A stretch of DNA of 64,000 nt from assembly GCF_041380015.1 (NCBI RefSeq), contig NZ_CP159978.1, one strand, 5' to 3'. This DNA comes from Buchananella felis (GTDB taxonomy: Bacteria; Actinomycetota; Actinomycetes; Actinomycetales; Actinomycetaceae). This document shows positions 41,626 through 51,031 of this stretch, piece by piece (within the stretch, counting starts at the first letter, position 1; every line of letters begins with the position of its first letter). Position numbers and translations under genes: made by a program. The notes beneath the pieces were generated by a model, which worked only from the letters and a program-made list of their open reading frames with translations, had not been told where the DNA came from and did no database searches.

Positions 41626-44600
41626 GCACTATCACGCCGGCGCAGATCGCCCAAGCCATCGACACCCACCCGCCCACCCCGGAGCAGGAGGCCGTCATCA
41701 CCGCCCCCATGGGCAGCCCCCTGCTGGTGGTGGCCGGCGCCGGCTCTGGCAAGACGGAGACCATGGCCTTCCGGGTGCTCTACCTGCTCGCCAACGGGCT
41801 GGTGCGCCCCGAGCGGGTGCTGGGCCTGACCTTCACCAGGAAGGCCGCCGGGGAGCTGCGCGAGCGCATGACCAACCGGCTAGGCCAGCTGGTCCAAAGC
41901 GGCCTGCTCTCGGCGGAAGCCAAGGAGATGCTGGGACTGACGCCGAAGCTGGACCCCGATGCCGCTGCTCCGCTCGACACGCTGGCCCCGACCGTTGAGG
42001 CCGCTGCGGCTGGCGCGCCCGCCGGCAAGCCACAAATGGCCCCGGTGGACGTGGCCACCTACGACTCCTTCGCGCAGCGGGTGGTGCGGGAATTCGGCCT
42101 CAGCCTGGGCATCCCGGGTGACTCGACGCTGGTGGCCAACGCCACCGAGATCGAACTCGCCTTCGAGATCGTCAACAACTGGCCGGAGGACATAGACGCC
42201 AACGCGCTGAGTAGCAGGGCCCTGGCGGTGGTGGCGCTCTCCAACGAGATCGACAGCAACGGTCTGAGCCTGGAGGAGGTGCGCCAGGGGCTAGCGGACC
42301 TCGAGGAAGACTTCGATGTCTCCAGCGAAAAGAAGAAGACCAAGGTGGCGGACATCTTGAAGGCGCGGCAGCTGATCGCCAGGCGCGATGCTCTGCTGGA
42401 CCTCGTGGAGCAGTTCAGGCAAGCCAAGGCCAAGGCCGGGTTGGTCAGCTTCTCCCAGCTCTCCGCCGCCGCGCTGCGCATCGTGACCGAGCTGGAGCAC
42501 GCCCGCGCCCAGATCAGCTCCCGGTACGACCTGGTGCTGTTGGACGAGTTCCAGGACACCTCCGCCACCCAGGTGCGCACCTTCGCCCAGCTCTTTGCCG
42601 GCAGGGGAGTGACCGCAGTGGGAGACCCGAACCAGGCCATCTACGGCTGGCGCGGGGCCTCCACCGGCACCCTGGAACAGTTCGTGGTCCAATTCGGCGT
42701 CGACCTCACCTTGGAGGACGGGCGCCCGCGCGGCGTGCGCACGCTCTCCACCGCCTGGCGAAACGGGCTGTCCATCCTGGCCGCCGCCAACCGGGTGGCC
42801 CAACCCCTCAACGACGCCGCCCAGTCCAATAACTCCGGTCAGAGTGACGATTCTGGTCAGCAGGGCGTCAAGGCGAGCGCCGCTGCCGCCGTGCGGTTGA
42901 GAGAGCTCACCCCCAGCCCTGCGGCGGAGCAAGGCGAGGTGCTGGTGGCCCGCGCGGGCCACGAGGACGACGAGCCGGCGCTGGTGGCGAGCCTCATCGC
43001 GAAGCACTGGAAGAAGGACCGCACCATGGCGGTGCTCTCCCGCGCCCGCGCGCCCCTGGGCCCCATCCGCGACGAGCTGGAAAAGCTAGGCATCCCCGCC
43101 CAGATCGCGGGCGAGGACGGGCTGATCAACACCCAGGACGTGGCCGACGTTCGGGCGGCCCTGCAGCTGGTGGCGGACCCGCTCCACGGGCCGGCCGCGG
43201 TGCGCCTGCTCAGCGCGGCCGGGCTCAGCGCCCGGGACATGGACGCCGTGCAGCAGATCGGGCGGGCGCTGGCCGAGGTCCGGGACGGTGAGCCGCTGCC
43301 CGTCAGCCTGGCGGAGGCCATCGAGTACGTGCGCGCCCCGGGCGCGACCGGCGCGGCCGGCGCGGCTGACGCGGCCGGTGGGGCTGGTGCCCGCGCGCAG
43401 TCCGCTCTGGGCCGACTCAGCGACCATGCCAGGGCCGTGGTCGCTGACCTGGGCGAGCGCCTAGCCAGGCTGCGGGAACTGACCCACCTGGCCCTGCCGG
43501 AGCTGGTGCGCGCCGCCTTCGGCGTGCTGGGGCTGGAGACGGACATCGCGGCGCGCCCCCAGCAGGCCCGCGAGCGCGCCCGGGGTATCCAACGCACCTT
43601 CATCGCCACGGCCCACGACTACTCGGTGGCCTCCCCGCGCACCAGCCTGGGTGGATTCCTCACCTGGTTGGAGCAGGTGGACCAGGCGGACTCCGGCCTT
43701 AGGATCGAGGCGCCCCCGGCCCAGCCCGGCGTGGTGCAGATCCTGACCATGCACGCCTCCAAGGGGCTCGAGTGGGACGTGGTGGCCGTCTGCGGCCTGG
43801 CCGCCGACCGCTTCCCCAAGGCCGAGTTGCAGTGCAAGAAGGGACGCTGGACCAGCCAGGTCGACTGCCTGCCCTACCCCCTGCGGCCGGACAGCGACTA
43901 CCTGCCCAAGCTGTCCCTCAGCCAGGGCATGGACGCTGACATCGCTGCAGAGCTCTTTGCCCAGTACACCGAGGAGGAGATCACCCAGGCGTGGGCCGAG
44001 GAGCGCCGCATCGCCTACGTGGCCTTCACCCGGGCCCGCCACCTGCTCATCCTGACCAGCTACGCGGCCGCCGGGGAGGGTAAGGGCTACGAACCCTCGC
44101 CGTTCCTGGCTGGGATCCTCCCCACCGAACTGGAGCGGCAGGCGCAAGGGGAGACGCTGCAAAACACCGACGTACCGACCGACTCGGGCAGCAGTGCGGA
44201 GGTGGGCCAGGGCATCGCCCGCGTGGCTGTGTGGGAGGACTCGGCCGGTTTCGCTCCCCGCTGCCGGCCCGTCCCCGCCAACCCAGAGCAGGGCTCCGGT
44301 GGCGCGCTGGCCCCGGACAGCGGGGCGGACTCTGGCGGCGGGTCGGGCTCCGATGGCGCGCCGGCCCCGGACAGCGGGGCGGGCGGGGCGGACGCCCCGG
44401 TGCTGGGGCCCGGCGACCCGCTCTGGCTGGGCCAGGCACTGCCTCACGACCTGGCCGGCCGGGTGCTGTGGCCGGATCACCTGTACGTAGACACTGAACT
44501 GGAGGCCAACCAGTTGCTGGCCCAGGCGGTGCGCCAAGCGCAGCGCGGTACCCGCCCGGCCCAGGTGCTGCGGGAGCTGGCCGACGATCCACACGTGGGC

Positions 44601-45287
44601 CCAGGCGCCCAGGACGTGGCCGTGCTCCTAGAGCAGGCCCGGGCGGGCGAGCGCACCACCGTGCGCTTGCCCGCCCGCCTGGCCGCCACCGCCACGGCCA
44701 GCCTTTTGGAGGACCCGCAGGCATTCGCGCGCCAACTGCGCCGGCCCCTGCCGCGCCCACCGCACACGGCGGCCAACGTTGGCACCGCCTTCCACCAGCG
44801 CATCGAGCAGGAACTGAAAAAGGCAAACCTGTTGGACCTGGACGACGCCCCACCGCCCGCAGCGCTAGACCAAGCCGCCCAGAAGCGAGTCGACGCCTGG
44901 CTGGAGTGGGCGATGGCACAGCCGATCGTGCAGGAAAACCAGGTGGTCTGCGTGGAGGAAGAAATCCAGCTTCCCGTGGGGCCAGTCCAGCTGGTCGGCC
45001 GCATCGACGCCGTGTTCAAGCACACCACCCCGGACGGGGAGCGCTACCTGGTGGTCGACTGGAAGACCGGGCGCGTGCCCCAGGACCCGCAGGACAGGCT
45101 GCGCAAGGCATACCAGCTGGCCGTCTACCGCGACGCCTACGCGGCGACCAACTCCCTGGACCCGCAGCAGGTGGAGGCCATCTTCGTGTACGTCTCGGCC
45201 CAGCAGTGCATCCGGCTCCAGGACCTCGCCCCGGGCGCCACCACCGAGCACCTGGCCAGCCAGATCAAGGAAAGCCTCTCCCGGTAG
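41622..45287 (+). CDS. adnB: AdnB-like UvrD-family helicase/nuclease subunit
   Basis: 1221 aa. The lead motor and second nuclease of AdnAB. SF1A motifs: Q-motif PTPEQEAVI, Walker A VVAGAGSGKTE (~35), TFTRKAAGELRERM, LVLLDEFQDTS (~304), VGDPNQAIYGWRGA, ILTMHASKGLEWD (~710) and YVAFTRARHLLIL. The C-terminal nuclease has GTAFHQRIEQE and LVVDWKTGR, then AYQLAVYRDAYA. A Gly/Ser/Asp-rich repeat-like insertion (~890-930, two PDSGA copies) separates the motor and nuclease parts. ATG 41622 overlaps the adnA stop. The next gene is convergent; no clear terminator is seen in the 97-bp gap. Confidence 0.92.
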   Translation: MSTITPAQIAQAIDTHPPTPEQEAVITAPMGSPLLVVAGAGSGKTETMAFRVLYLLANGLVRPERVLGLTFTRKAAGELRERMTNRLGQLVQSGLLSAEAKEMLGLTPKLDPDAAAPLDTLAPTVEAAAAGAPAGKPQMAPVDVATYDSFAQRVVREFGLSLGIPGDSTLVANATEIELAFEIVNNWPEDIDANALSSRALAVVALSNEIDSNGLSLEEVRQGLADLEEDFDVSSEKKKTKVADILKARQLIARRDALLDLVEQFRQAKAKAGLVSFSQLSAAALRIVTELEHARAQISSRYDLVLLDEFQDTSATQVRTFAQLFAGRGVTAVGDPNQAIYGWRGASTGTLEQFVVQFGVDLTLEDGRPRGVRTLSTAWRNGLSILAAANRVAQPLNDAAQSNNSGQSDDSGQQGVKASAAAAVRLRELTPSPAAEQGEVLVARAGHEDDEPALVASLIAKHWKKDRTMAVLSRARAPLGPIRDELEKLGIPAQIAGEDGLINTQDVADVRAALQLVADPLHGPAAVRLLSAAGLSARDMDAVQQIGRALAEVRDGEPLPVSLAEAIEYVRAPGATGAAGAADAAGGAGARAQSALGRLSDHARAVVADLGERLARLRELTHLALPELVRAAFGVLGLETDIAARPQQARERARGIQRTFIATAHDYSVASPRTSLGGFLTWLEQVDQADSGLRIEAPPAQPGVVQILTMHASKGLEWDVVAVCGLAADRFPKAELQCKKGRWTSQVDCLPYPLRPDSDYLPKLSLSQGMDADIAAELFAQYTEEEITQAWAEERRIAYVAFTRARHLLILTSYAAAGEGKGYEPSPFLAGILPTELERQAQGETLQNTDVPTDSGSSAEVGQGIARVAVWEDSAGFAPRCRPVPANPEQGSGGALAPDSGADSGGGSGSDGAPAPDSGAGGADAPVLGPGDPLWLGQALPHDLAGRVLWPDHLYVDTELEANQLLAQAVRQAQRGTRPAQVLRELADDPHVGPGAQDVAVLLEQARAGERTTVRLPARLAATATASLLEDPQAFARQLRRPLPRPPHTAANVGTAFHQRIEQELKKANLLDLDDAPPPAALDQAAQKRVDAWLEWAMAQPIVQENQVVCVEEEIQLPVGPVQLVGRIDAVFKHTTPDGERYLVVDWKTGRVPQDPQDRLRKAYQLAVYRDAYAATNSLDPQQVEAIFVYVSAQQCIRLQDLAPGATTEHLASQIKESLSR

Positions 45288-45384
45288 GAGCCAAGCCTGC
45301 CCCTGTCATCACCCCTCACGTCGCCTGCACACACCGGCCCGGTAGGAGGCGGAGGCAGGCAACGCGATACGAGACCGCCCCGTG

Positions 45385-46551
45385 TCAGGAAGCCGCGCCG
45401 TCCGGGCGGGAACCGCCCGGCCACTCCTCGGAGCCGTCCCACTCCTGCCCGTCCCAGTCGGCGTCGTCCTGCCAATCCTCGGCGGGGCCGGCGGCAGCGT
45501 CGTCCCTACCGAAAATGATGCCGGTAAAGGTCGGTTCCTCATCGGCGGGGCCGGCGGCAACGTCGTCCACAAAATCCCCATCCAGCGCAGCACCCTCGGC
45601 AGAATCCTCGTCAGCCAGGAACGACATCTGGGCAGGCGCTACGGCAGGCGGGGGAGAGACCTCGTCGGCGAACTCCTGCAGCATGTCCTGAGCCTCTGCC
45701 ATCAGGTCGCCGTCCCCGGAGTGCAGGCCCTGCATCAGCCAGCGCGCCAGCTCCAACTCGCTCAACAGGCCCGCGCGCTCAGCCAGGTTCGACGGCAGGC
45801 CGGTGGGCAGCCCGGAGGCGTAGGCCACCAAGAAGGCGTCCTCCACCGAATCGGCCACCCCGGCGGTAAACGGGCGCACGTCCTCAGCCGGGTCACCGAT
45901 GTGCAGACCACCAAACTCGTCCAGGGCCACGATGCGCGAATCGACCTGCCTGAACGCGGCGGGGCTGAGCGCGCCATGCACCACGGACGGGCTGAACTGC
46001 CACAGGGCAACGTTCTCCAGGGCCTTCTCCCACCGCTCCAGCAGCACCGACGGGATCCGGCCGGTCTGCGCCGCAGCGTCGAGCTCGGCCAGGCGGCGCT
46101 CGCGCATCTGCAGGGAGGAATAGCTAGGCACATTCGAAGCCACCCACGCCGGGTCCAGCGCGTGAATCGCCGCCACGGCCCGGCCCAGCTTGCGAGCCCA
46201 CTCCACCGTGCCCGCCTCGAACTCCTCCACGGTCTCGCCCGGGGTCTGCGAAAACACGGCGGTCAGCGTGTCGTAGCCGGTGTGAGTGCCCAGCAAAGAC
46301 GGCACTGCATACGGCAAGGCCGTGGAGGGCAGCGAGGAAAACAGATCCACCTCGCTGCAGCGCCGGGCCAGGTCCGTCGCCCCCACCGAGGTCCAGGAGG
46401 TATAGACAGTCAGGTCGCCCCGGTCCGTCTCGATACCGGTGAACGAAACGTCCTCGTCGGAGTACTGAGGCTCCACGAGCGTGTGCACAACCAAACCGGG
46501 CACGGCCGCCACGGCGCGCGCCGCCACAGACATCAGCTTCAGGGCATCCAC
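45385..46551 (-). CDS. Aminoglycoside-phosphotransferase-fold protein, probably catalytically dead
   Basis: 388 aa. The APH-type catalytic block is recognisable as VVHGALSPAAF, but the usual HGDLHPGN has lost its catalytic Asp (Ala here) and Asn. The metal-binding stretch ALDEFGGLHIGDPAEDV is kept in outline. N-lobe-like strands are LVVHTLVEPQYSDEDVSFTG. The C-terminal ~90 residues are acidic and Trp/Asp-rich (DWQDDADWDGQEW), probably disordered. GTG 46551 sits by GGTGGAGGG; ATG 46533 is an alternative. Divergent from the Tad operon, convergent with adnB. A pseudokinase or a highly diverged phosphotransferase are both possible. Confidence 0.6.
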   Translation of the reverse strand: MDALKLMSVAARAVAAVPGLVVHTLVEPQYSDEDVSFTGIETDRGDLTVYTSWTSVGATDLARRCSEVDLFSSLPSTALPYAVPSLLGTHTGYDTLTAVFSQTPGETVEEFEAGTVEWARKLGRAVAAIHALDPAWVASNVPSYSSLQMRERRLAELDAAAQTGRIPSVLLERWEKALENVALWQFSPSVVHGALSPAAFRQVDSRIVALDEFGGLHIGDPAEDVRPFTAGVADSVEDAFLVAYASGLPTGLPSNLAERAGLLSELELARWLMQGLHSGDGDLMAEAQDMLQEFADEVSPPPAVAPAQMSFLADEDSAEGAALDGDFVDDVAAGPADEEPTFTGIIFGRDDAAAGPAEDWQDDADWDGQEWDGSEEWPGGSRPDGAAS

Positions 46552-46683
46552 CCCTCCACCGTAAACGGCCCGGCAGCCGCGCCGCAGAACACGCGCCGAA
46601 ACAGGGCAATCTTGGCAAGGAAAACGCGCCCCGAATACCGGTGAGTGGGCCGGCCAGGCCGAAATGCGGCGGCGATTCCCACA

Positions 46684-46703
46684 GAAACGTGCGCACGCGT
46701 TTC
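46684..46703. promoter_or_regulatory. Palindrome in the divergent phosphotransferase/Tad promoter region
   Basis: GAAACG and CGTTTC arms (46684-46689, 46698-46703) around a perfect 10-bp palindrome CGTGCGCACG (46688-46697). The 219-bp gap between divergent starts must hold promoters for both; this is the most symmetric sequence in it. No regulator can be named. Confidence 0.35.
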
Positions 46704-46770
46704 CCAAGCACCAAGGCGCGCACTATCTTGTTCTTTGGCTGTGAGTCCGTGCACATCGAGAGGGGGCCAG

Positions 46771-48090
46771 GTGGAGCCCACTGCCGTGCTGGAGACGCGA
46801 CTGCGAGAGGAGATCCGCGCTCGCGGCATCGACCCGCTACACGAGCCGCGCGCCCTGGAGCGCCTGGTGGACGAGATCCTGGAGCAATACACCCAGGAGG
46901 TGGACCGAGGCGTGCGCCCGCCGCTGGCAGACATGGAGGCGATGGCCCGCCACCTCATCGACAGGACCGCCGGGCTCGGGCCCCTGCAGCGATTCCTGGA
47001 CGACCCTGAGGTGGAGGAAGTCTGGCTCAACAGCCCCTCCAAAGTGTTCATCGCGCGCGGAGGCAGGTCAGAGCTCACCAATGTGGTGCTCACCGATACC
47101 GACGTGCGGGATCTGGTGGAGCGGATGCTGCGGGTCTCTGGGCGGCGCCTGGACCTCTCCAACCCCTTCGTGGACGCCACCCTGGCCGGGGGCGAGCGCC
47201 TCCACGTGGTCATCCCGCCGATCACGCAGAAGCACTGGTCCATCAACATCCGCAAGTACGTGGTCAAGGCGCGTCGCACCGCAGACCTGGTGCCGCTGGG
47301 CTCGCTCACGCCCGCCGCCGCGCGCTTCCTGGACGCCTGCGTGGTGGCCGGGCTCAACATCCTGGTCTCCGGGGCCACCCAGGCCGGCAAGACCACGATG
47401 GTGCGGGCCCTGGCCGGTGCCATCCCGCCCTCGGCGCGCGTCATCACGGTAGAGGAAGTCTTCGAGCTGGCCCTGGCCAACCGCGACGTGGTGGCCCTGC
47501 AATCTAGGCAGGCCAACTACGAGGGCGCCGGGGAGGTGGACCTGCGCCGTCTGGTGAAAGAGGCGCTGCGCATGCGCCCGGACCGCATCATCATCGGAGA
47601 GGTCCGCGAGGCGGAGTCATTCGACATGCTGATCGGCCTGAACGCCGGCGTACCAGGCGCCTGCACCATCCACGCCAACAGCGCCCGCGAGGCCATCACC
47701 AAGATGTGCACGCTGCCGCTCCTGGCGGGAGAGAACGTCTCAGCCGCCTTCGTGGTTCCCACCGTGGCCAGCGCGATCGACATCGTGGTTCACCTTGACC
47801 TCAACGCCAGCGGCAAGCGCGAGGTGCGGGAGATCGTGGGGGTGTCGGGCCGCACCGAGAACGGCGTGGTGGAGACGGCAGAACTATTCATCCGCCGCGA
47901 CGGCGAGCTGGTGCGCGGCAACGGCTTCCCGCCGGCGCTGCACAAGTTCGAGCGCGCCGGCATAGACCCGGCCTTCCTGCTGGCCGATGCCGAGTCTCCC
48001 GACCTGTCCGGGGAACACGCCACCGCCCCCATCAACGTGGTATCCCCGGTGGTCTCCCGGCGCGAGCGCAGGGGGCAGGCTTGGGCGTAG
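46771..48090 (+). CDS. tadA: Tad pilus secretion ATPase (CpaF/TadA)
   Basis: 439-aa hexameric ATPase that powers Flp/Tad pilus assembly. Walker A SGATQAGKTTM (~205), ITVEEVFELAL (Asp box region), and Walker B/His-box RIIIGEVREAESFDML...GACTIHANSAREA. GTG 46771 is preceded by AGAGGGGG; the longer frame from 46645 has no support. It heads an operon of overlapping tad genes. No TadZ/CpaE, TadV peptidase or RcpC-like gene is in the window, so those must be elsewhere or absent. Confidence 0.92.
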   Translation: MEPTAVLETRLREEIRARGIDPLHEPRALERLVDEILEQYTQEVDRGVRPPLADMEAMARHLIDRTAGLGPLQRFLDDPEVEEVWLNSPSKVFIARGGRSELTNVVLTDTDVRDLVERMLRVSGRRLDLSNPFVDATLAGGERLHVVIPPITQKHWSINIRKYVVKARRTADLVPLGSLTPAAARFLDACVVAGLNILVSGATQAGKTTMVRALAGAIPPSARVITVEEVFELALANRDVVALQSRQANYEGAGEVDLRRLVKEALRMRPDRIIIGEVREAESFDMLIGLNAGVPGACTIHANSAREAITKMCTLPLLAGENVSAAFVVPTVASAIDIVVHLDLNASGKREVREIVGVSGRTENGVVETAELFIRRDGELVRGNGFPPALHKFERAGIDPAFLLADAESPDLSGEHATAPINVVSPVVSRRERRGQAWA

Positions 48091-48941
48091 TGATCGGCCT
48101 GCTGGGCGGAGTTGGCCTGCTGCTCATCTTCTGGTGGGTGGTGGAGCCGGAGCAGCCCAAGCGCACCAGCACCTCGGCGTTGGGGCGCAAGGTCCAAGAC
48201 GTCATGATCCAGGCCGGGCTGCCGCAGGTACGGCTGGGGCACGCGGTGGCCCTGAGCGCGCTGGCCGGGCTGATCGGCCTGCTGGCCGGGTGGATCCTCA
48301 CCGCCGCCCTGCCCATCGGCGTGGCCTTTGGGGCGCTGGCCAGCCTGCTGCCCGGCATCGTGATCAGCGGGCGGGCACGCAAGCGGCGCGAGGAGCTGCG
48401 CTCCCTGTGGCCGGACGTGGTTGACGACCTGCTCAGCTCGGTGCGCGCAGGAAACGGCCTGCCGGAGACGCTGCTGGAGCAGGCGGAGCGCGCCCCGTCG
48501 GTGCTGCGCCCCGCGTTCGCCCAGTACTCGGCGCACTACCGCGCCACCGGCAAGTTCGACGCCTCCCTGGACGTGCTCAAGGAGGCCGTGGCAGACCCGG
48601 TGGCTGACCGGATCGTGGAGGCCCTGCGCCTGGCCCGCTCGGTGGGTGGCGCGGACCTGGGCAACCTGTTGCGGGCGGTGGCGCAGATGCTGCGAGACGA
48701 CATGCGCACGCGTGGCGAGCTGCAGGCGCGCCAGTCCTGGACCGTCAACGGCGCCCGCGTGGCCGCCGTGGCCCCCTGGGCGGTGCTGCTGTTGCTCTCC
48801 TCCCGCCCCGAGGCCACCGAGGCGTTTCGCACCTCGGAGGGCGCGATGGTGCTGCTGGGCGGGGCTGTTGCCACCGTGCTCGCCTACTTCCTGATGAACC
48901 GCCTGGGCCGCCTGCCGGAGGAAGAGCGGGTGCTGCGATGA
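48081..48941 (+). CDS. tadB: Tad platform protein TadB
   Basis: 286-aa inner-membrane platform protein with the type II secretion system F (GspF) domain: helices at the N-terminus (VVIGLLGGVGLLLIFWWV), two in the middle and two at the C-terminus. The cytoplasmic core contains LWPDVVDDLLSSVRAGNGLPE. TTG 48081 has AGGGGG 5-7 nt upstream and overlaps tadA by 10 nt; GTG 48090 is the alternative start. Confidence 0.87.
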   Translation: MGVVIGLLGGVGLLLIFWWVVEPEQPKRTSTSALGRKVQDVMIQAGLPQVRLGHAVALSALAGLIGLLAGWILTAALPIGVAFGALASLLPGIVISGRARKRREELRSLWPDVVDDLLSSVRAGNGLPETLLEQAERAPSVLRPAFAQYSAHYRATGKFDASLDVLKEAVADPVADRIVEALRLARSVGGADLGNLLRAVAQMLRDDMRTRGELQARQSWTVNGARVAAVAPWAVLLLLSSRPEATEAFRTSEGAMVLLGGAVATVLAYFLMNRLGRLPEEERVLR

Positions 48942-49876
48942 GCCTGGCGGGTTTGAGCTGGCAGTGGTCCTGGCTGGGCGCCGGCCTGGGGGCGATGTTC
49001 GCGGTCGGGGTGGGGCTGCTGGGCCTGTTCTGGTCGTCGCGGCGCCCCACCCTGGAGCAGCGCGTGGCCCCGTACGTGGGCGGTCCCACCCGACCGGTGG
49101 TGGCCTCCGGGCCGTGGGGGAGCGCGGTGCGCGCGCTGGGCTCGCCGGTGCTGGATCGCAGCGCCAGCCTGATGGAGCACCTGGGCTCCACACGCCAGTC
49201 CGTGAACGCGCGCCTGCGCCAGTTGGGTGGCAAGCGCAGCGTGGACCAGTTCCGTATCGAGCAGGTGATCTGGGCATCCGTTGCCCTGCTGGTGGGCACG
49301 CTCGTGGCCCTGGGCGCGGTGTTGTGGTCCGGGTTTTCGTGGGTGGCCGCAGCGATTGCGGTGGTGTTGGCCGGTCTTGGTGGCGCGCTGGCCCGCGACG
49401 CCTGGCTCACCCGAGAGGCCAAGGCCCGCCTGGAGCAGATCGGCGCCGAGCTGCCCGACTTCGCCGAGCTGGTGGCCCTGGCCGTGGCTGCGGGCGAGTC
49501 GCTGCCGGGGGCCCTCAACCGGGTGGCGATGGTGGGCAGCGGCCCCCTGGCGGAGGAGTTGCGTGACGTGGTGAGTCAGGCCCGCGCGGGCGTGCCTCTG
49601 GCCACGACCATGCGCGAATTCTCTGACCGCATCAACCTGCCGTCCCTAACGAGGTTCATCGAGACGGCCCTGGTGGCGATGGAACGCGGCACCCCGCTGG
49701 CGGAGGTTTTACGGGCCCAGGCGCAGGACTCCCGCGAGGAATCAAGGCGAGCCTTAATGGAATCCGGTGGAAAGAGGGAAATCGCGATGATGGTCCCTGT
49801 TGTCTTCCTGATTTTGCCTGTTACGGTAATTTTTGTTCTGTTCCCGGGCCTATCGGTGATGAGCCTGGGGCTCTAG
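48938..49876 (+). CDS. tadC: Tad platform protein TadC
   Basis: 312 aa, second GspF-type platform protein. N-terminal helix WLGAGLGAMFAVGVGLLGLF, a helix pair near 115-160, and a core with LPDFAELVALAVAAGESLPGAL. The C-terminal helix is MMVPVVFLILPVTVIFVLFPG. ATG 48938 overlaps tadB by ATGA. Confidence 0.88.
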   Translation: MSLAGLSWQWSWLGAGLGAMFAVGVGLLGLFWSSRRPTLEQRVAPYVGGPTRPVVASGPWGSAVRALGSPVLDRSASLMEHLGSTRQSVNARLRQLGGKRSVDQFRIEQVIWASVALLVGTLVALGAVLWSGFSWVAAAIAVVLAGLGGALARDAWLTREAKARLEQIGAELPDFAELVALAVAAGESLPGALNRVAMVGSGPLAEELRDVVSQARAGVPLATTMREFSDRINLPSLTRFIETALVAMERGTPLAEVLRAQAQDSREESRRALMESGGKREIAMMVPVVFLILPVTVIFVLFPGLSVMSLGL

Positions 49877-49888
49877 GAAGGATTCGCA

Positions 49889-50104
49889 ATGCGTCATCTA
49901 GCTCGAGCACATATCGCCATGCGCAACCTGGTTGGTCGCGTCGCCAACTGGGTGTCGCAGGAGCGCGGGGACGTGCCAGGCTGGGTTCTCATCACGCTGA
50001 TGACCGCCGGCCTGGTGGTGCTGATCTGGGCTGCGGCCGGCCCGAAGCTGGTGGCGCTGTTCCAGAACGCTGTCGACTCCGTCACCGGTCCCGCCGGGCC
50101 GTGA
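49889..50104 (+). CDS. Flp/Tad-type pilin-like small membrane protein
   Basis: 71 aa. ATG 49889 follows AGGAAGGA. A basic N-terminal leader, then ERGDVPGWVLITLMTAGLVV with one hydrophobic helix and a short C-terminus (LVALFQNAVDSV), the size and layout of actinobacterial Flp-type pilins. Position just after tadC fits the major pilin. The prepilin cleavage site is not certain (candidate near DVPG-W). Confidence 0.75.
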   Translation: MRHLARAHIAMRNLVGRVANWVSQERGDVPGWVLITLMTAGLVVLIWAAAGPKLVALFQNAVDSVTGPAGP

Positions 50105-50526
50105 CCAACGTGAGCCTGCGCGGCCTCCGAGTGGGGGGTAGCCGCAGGCGCGAGGAGGCGGACCGGGAGGCGGGTAACGCGCCGGCCGGTTTCGCGCTCG
50201 TGTCCGGGCTGGTGGTGGCGGCGATTTTGGCGCTGCTGCAGCTCGGCTTTGCCCTGCACGTTCGTAACCTGGCCACCGACGCCGCCGGCGAGGGGGCCAG
50301 GCGGGCGGCGCTTTTTGGCGCCTCCGAGGCCGACGGCGTGGCCCGCACGACCGACCTGCTGCAGCAGTCCGGGATCAACGGTCGGGTGACCCCGGGCGTT
50401 GGCAACTATGCCGGGCGGGACGTGGTGACGATGACCGTGACCACCTCGCTGCCGATCCTGGGGCCGTGGGGCCCCTCGGGGTCGCTGGTGGTAGTGGGCC
50501 GGGCGGTGAAGGAGATCGGTGACTAG
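50101..50526 (+). CDS. TadE-like pseudopilin
   Basis: 141 aa. GTG 50101 overlaps the pilin stop. After ~45 charged residues comes a single helix (GFALVSGLVVAAILALLQLG) followed by VRNLATDAAGEGARRAALFG, the TadE-type pattern. A small beta-rich extracellular part ends in VVVGRAVKEIGD. Probably a minor pilin of the Tad system. Confidence 0.75.
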   Translation: MTNVSLRGLRVGGSRRREEADREAGNAPAGFALVSGLVVAAILALLQLGFALHVRNLATDAAGEGARRAALFGASEADGVARTTDLLQQSGINGRVTPGVGNYAGRDVVTMTVTTSLPILGPWGPSGSLVVVGRAVKEIGD

Positions 50527-51031
50527 CCAGCCGCGCGGCGTGTTTTTGGCGGATGAGGGGCCGGGCGGCCAGACGAGGCGCTGCGGCCGGTGGGTCGACG
50601 TCGTCCGTACCCGCCTGCGTGAGGGCGGCGAGCGTGGCGAGGCGATCATCGAATTCATTGCGGTGACGATGGTGGTGGTCGCCCTCCTGGCCCAGTTGAT
50701 CGTCGCACTGGCGCGCATGGAGGCCGCCGCCTTTGCTACGGAGGCCGCCGCCCGTGAGGTCACGCGCCTGGCGGTGGGCGGGGCCGACGCTGCCCAGGCG
50801 GTCGCCCCCTTTGCCGTCGAGCTCGCTTTTGCCGACCAGGGATTGGACCCGAGCCGCGCCGAACTGGCTCTGCGGTGCCTGGAGCGGTGCGGACAGCTGG
50901 GGGAGCGGGTGCAGGTGCAGGTGCGCTACCGGTTGGACCTGCCGGGTATCGGCGCCTTCCTGCCGCCGCGTGCCGACGTACCATTCGAGGCCACCTACGA
51001 GGTCACGCTCGGTGAGCTGGTGGCGCCGTGA
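50519..51031 (+). CDS. TadE/TadF-like minor pilin
   Basis: 170 aa. GTG 50519 overlaps the preceding gene by 8 nt. GERGEAIIEFIAVTMVVVALLAQLI is a TadE signature (Glu near the helix start), followed by ATEAAAREVTRLAVGG. Two cysteines (LRCLERCG) sit in the extracellular domain. Confidence 0.75.
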   Translation: MTSQPRGVFLADEGPGGQTRRCGRWVDVVRTRLREGGERGEAIIEFIAVTMVVVALLAQLIVALARMEAAAFATEAAAREVTRLAVGGADAAQAVAPFAVELAFADQGLDPSRAELALRCLERCGQLGERVQVQVRYRLDLPGIGAFLPPRADVPFEATYEVTLGELVAP

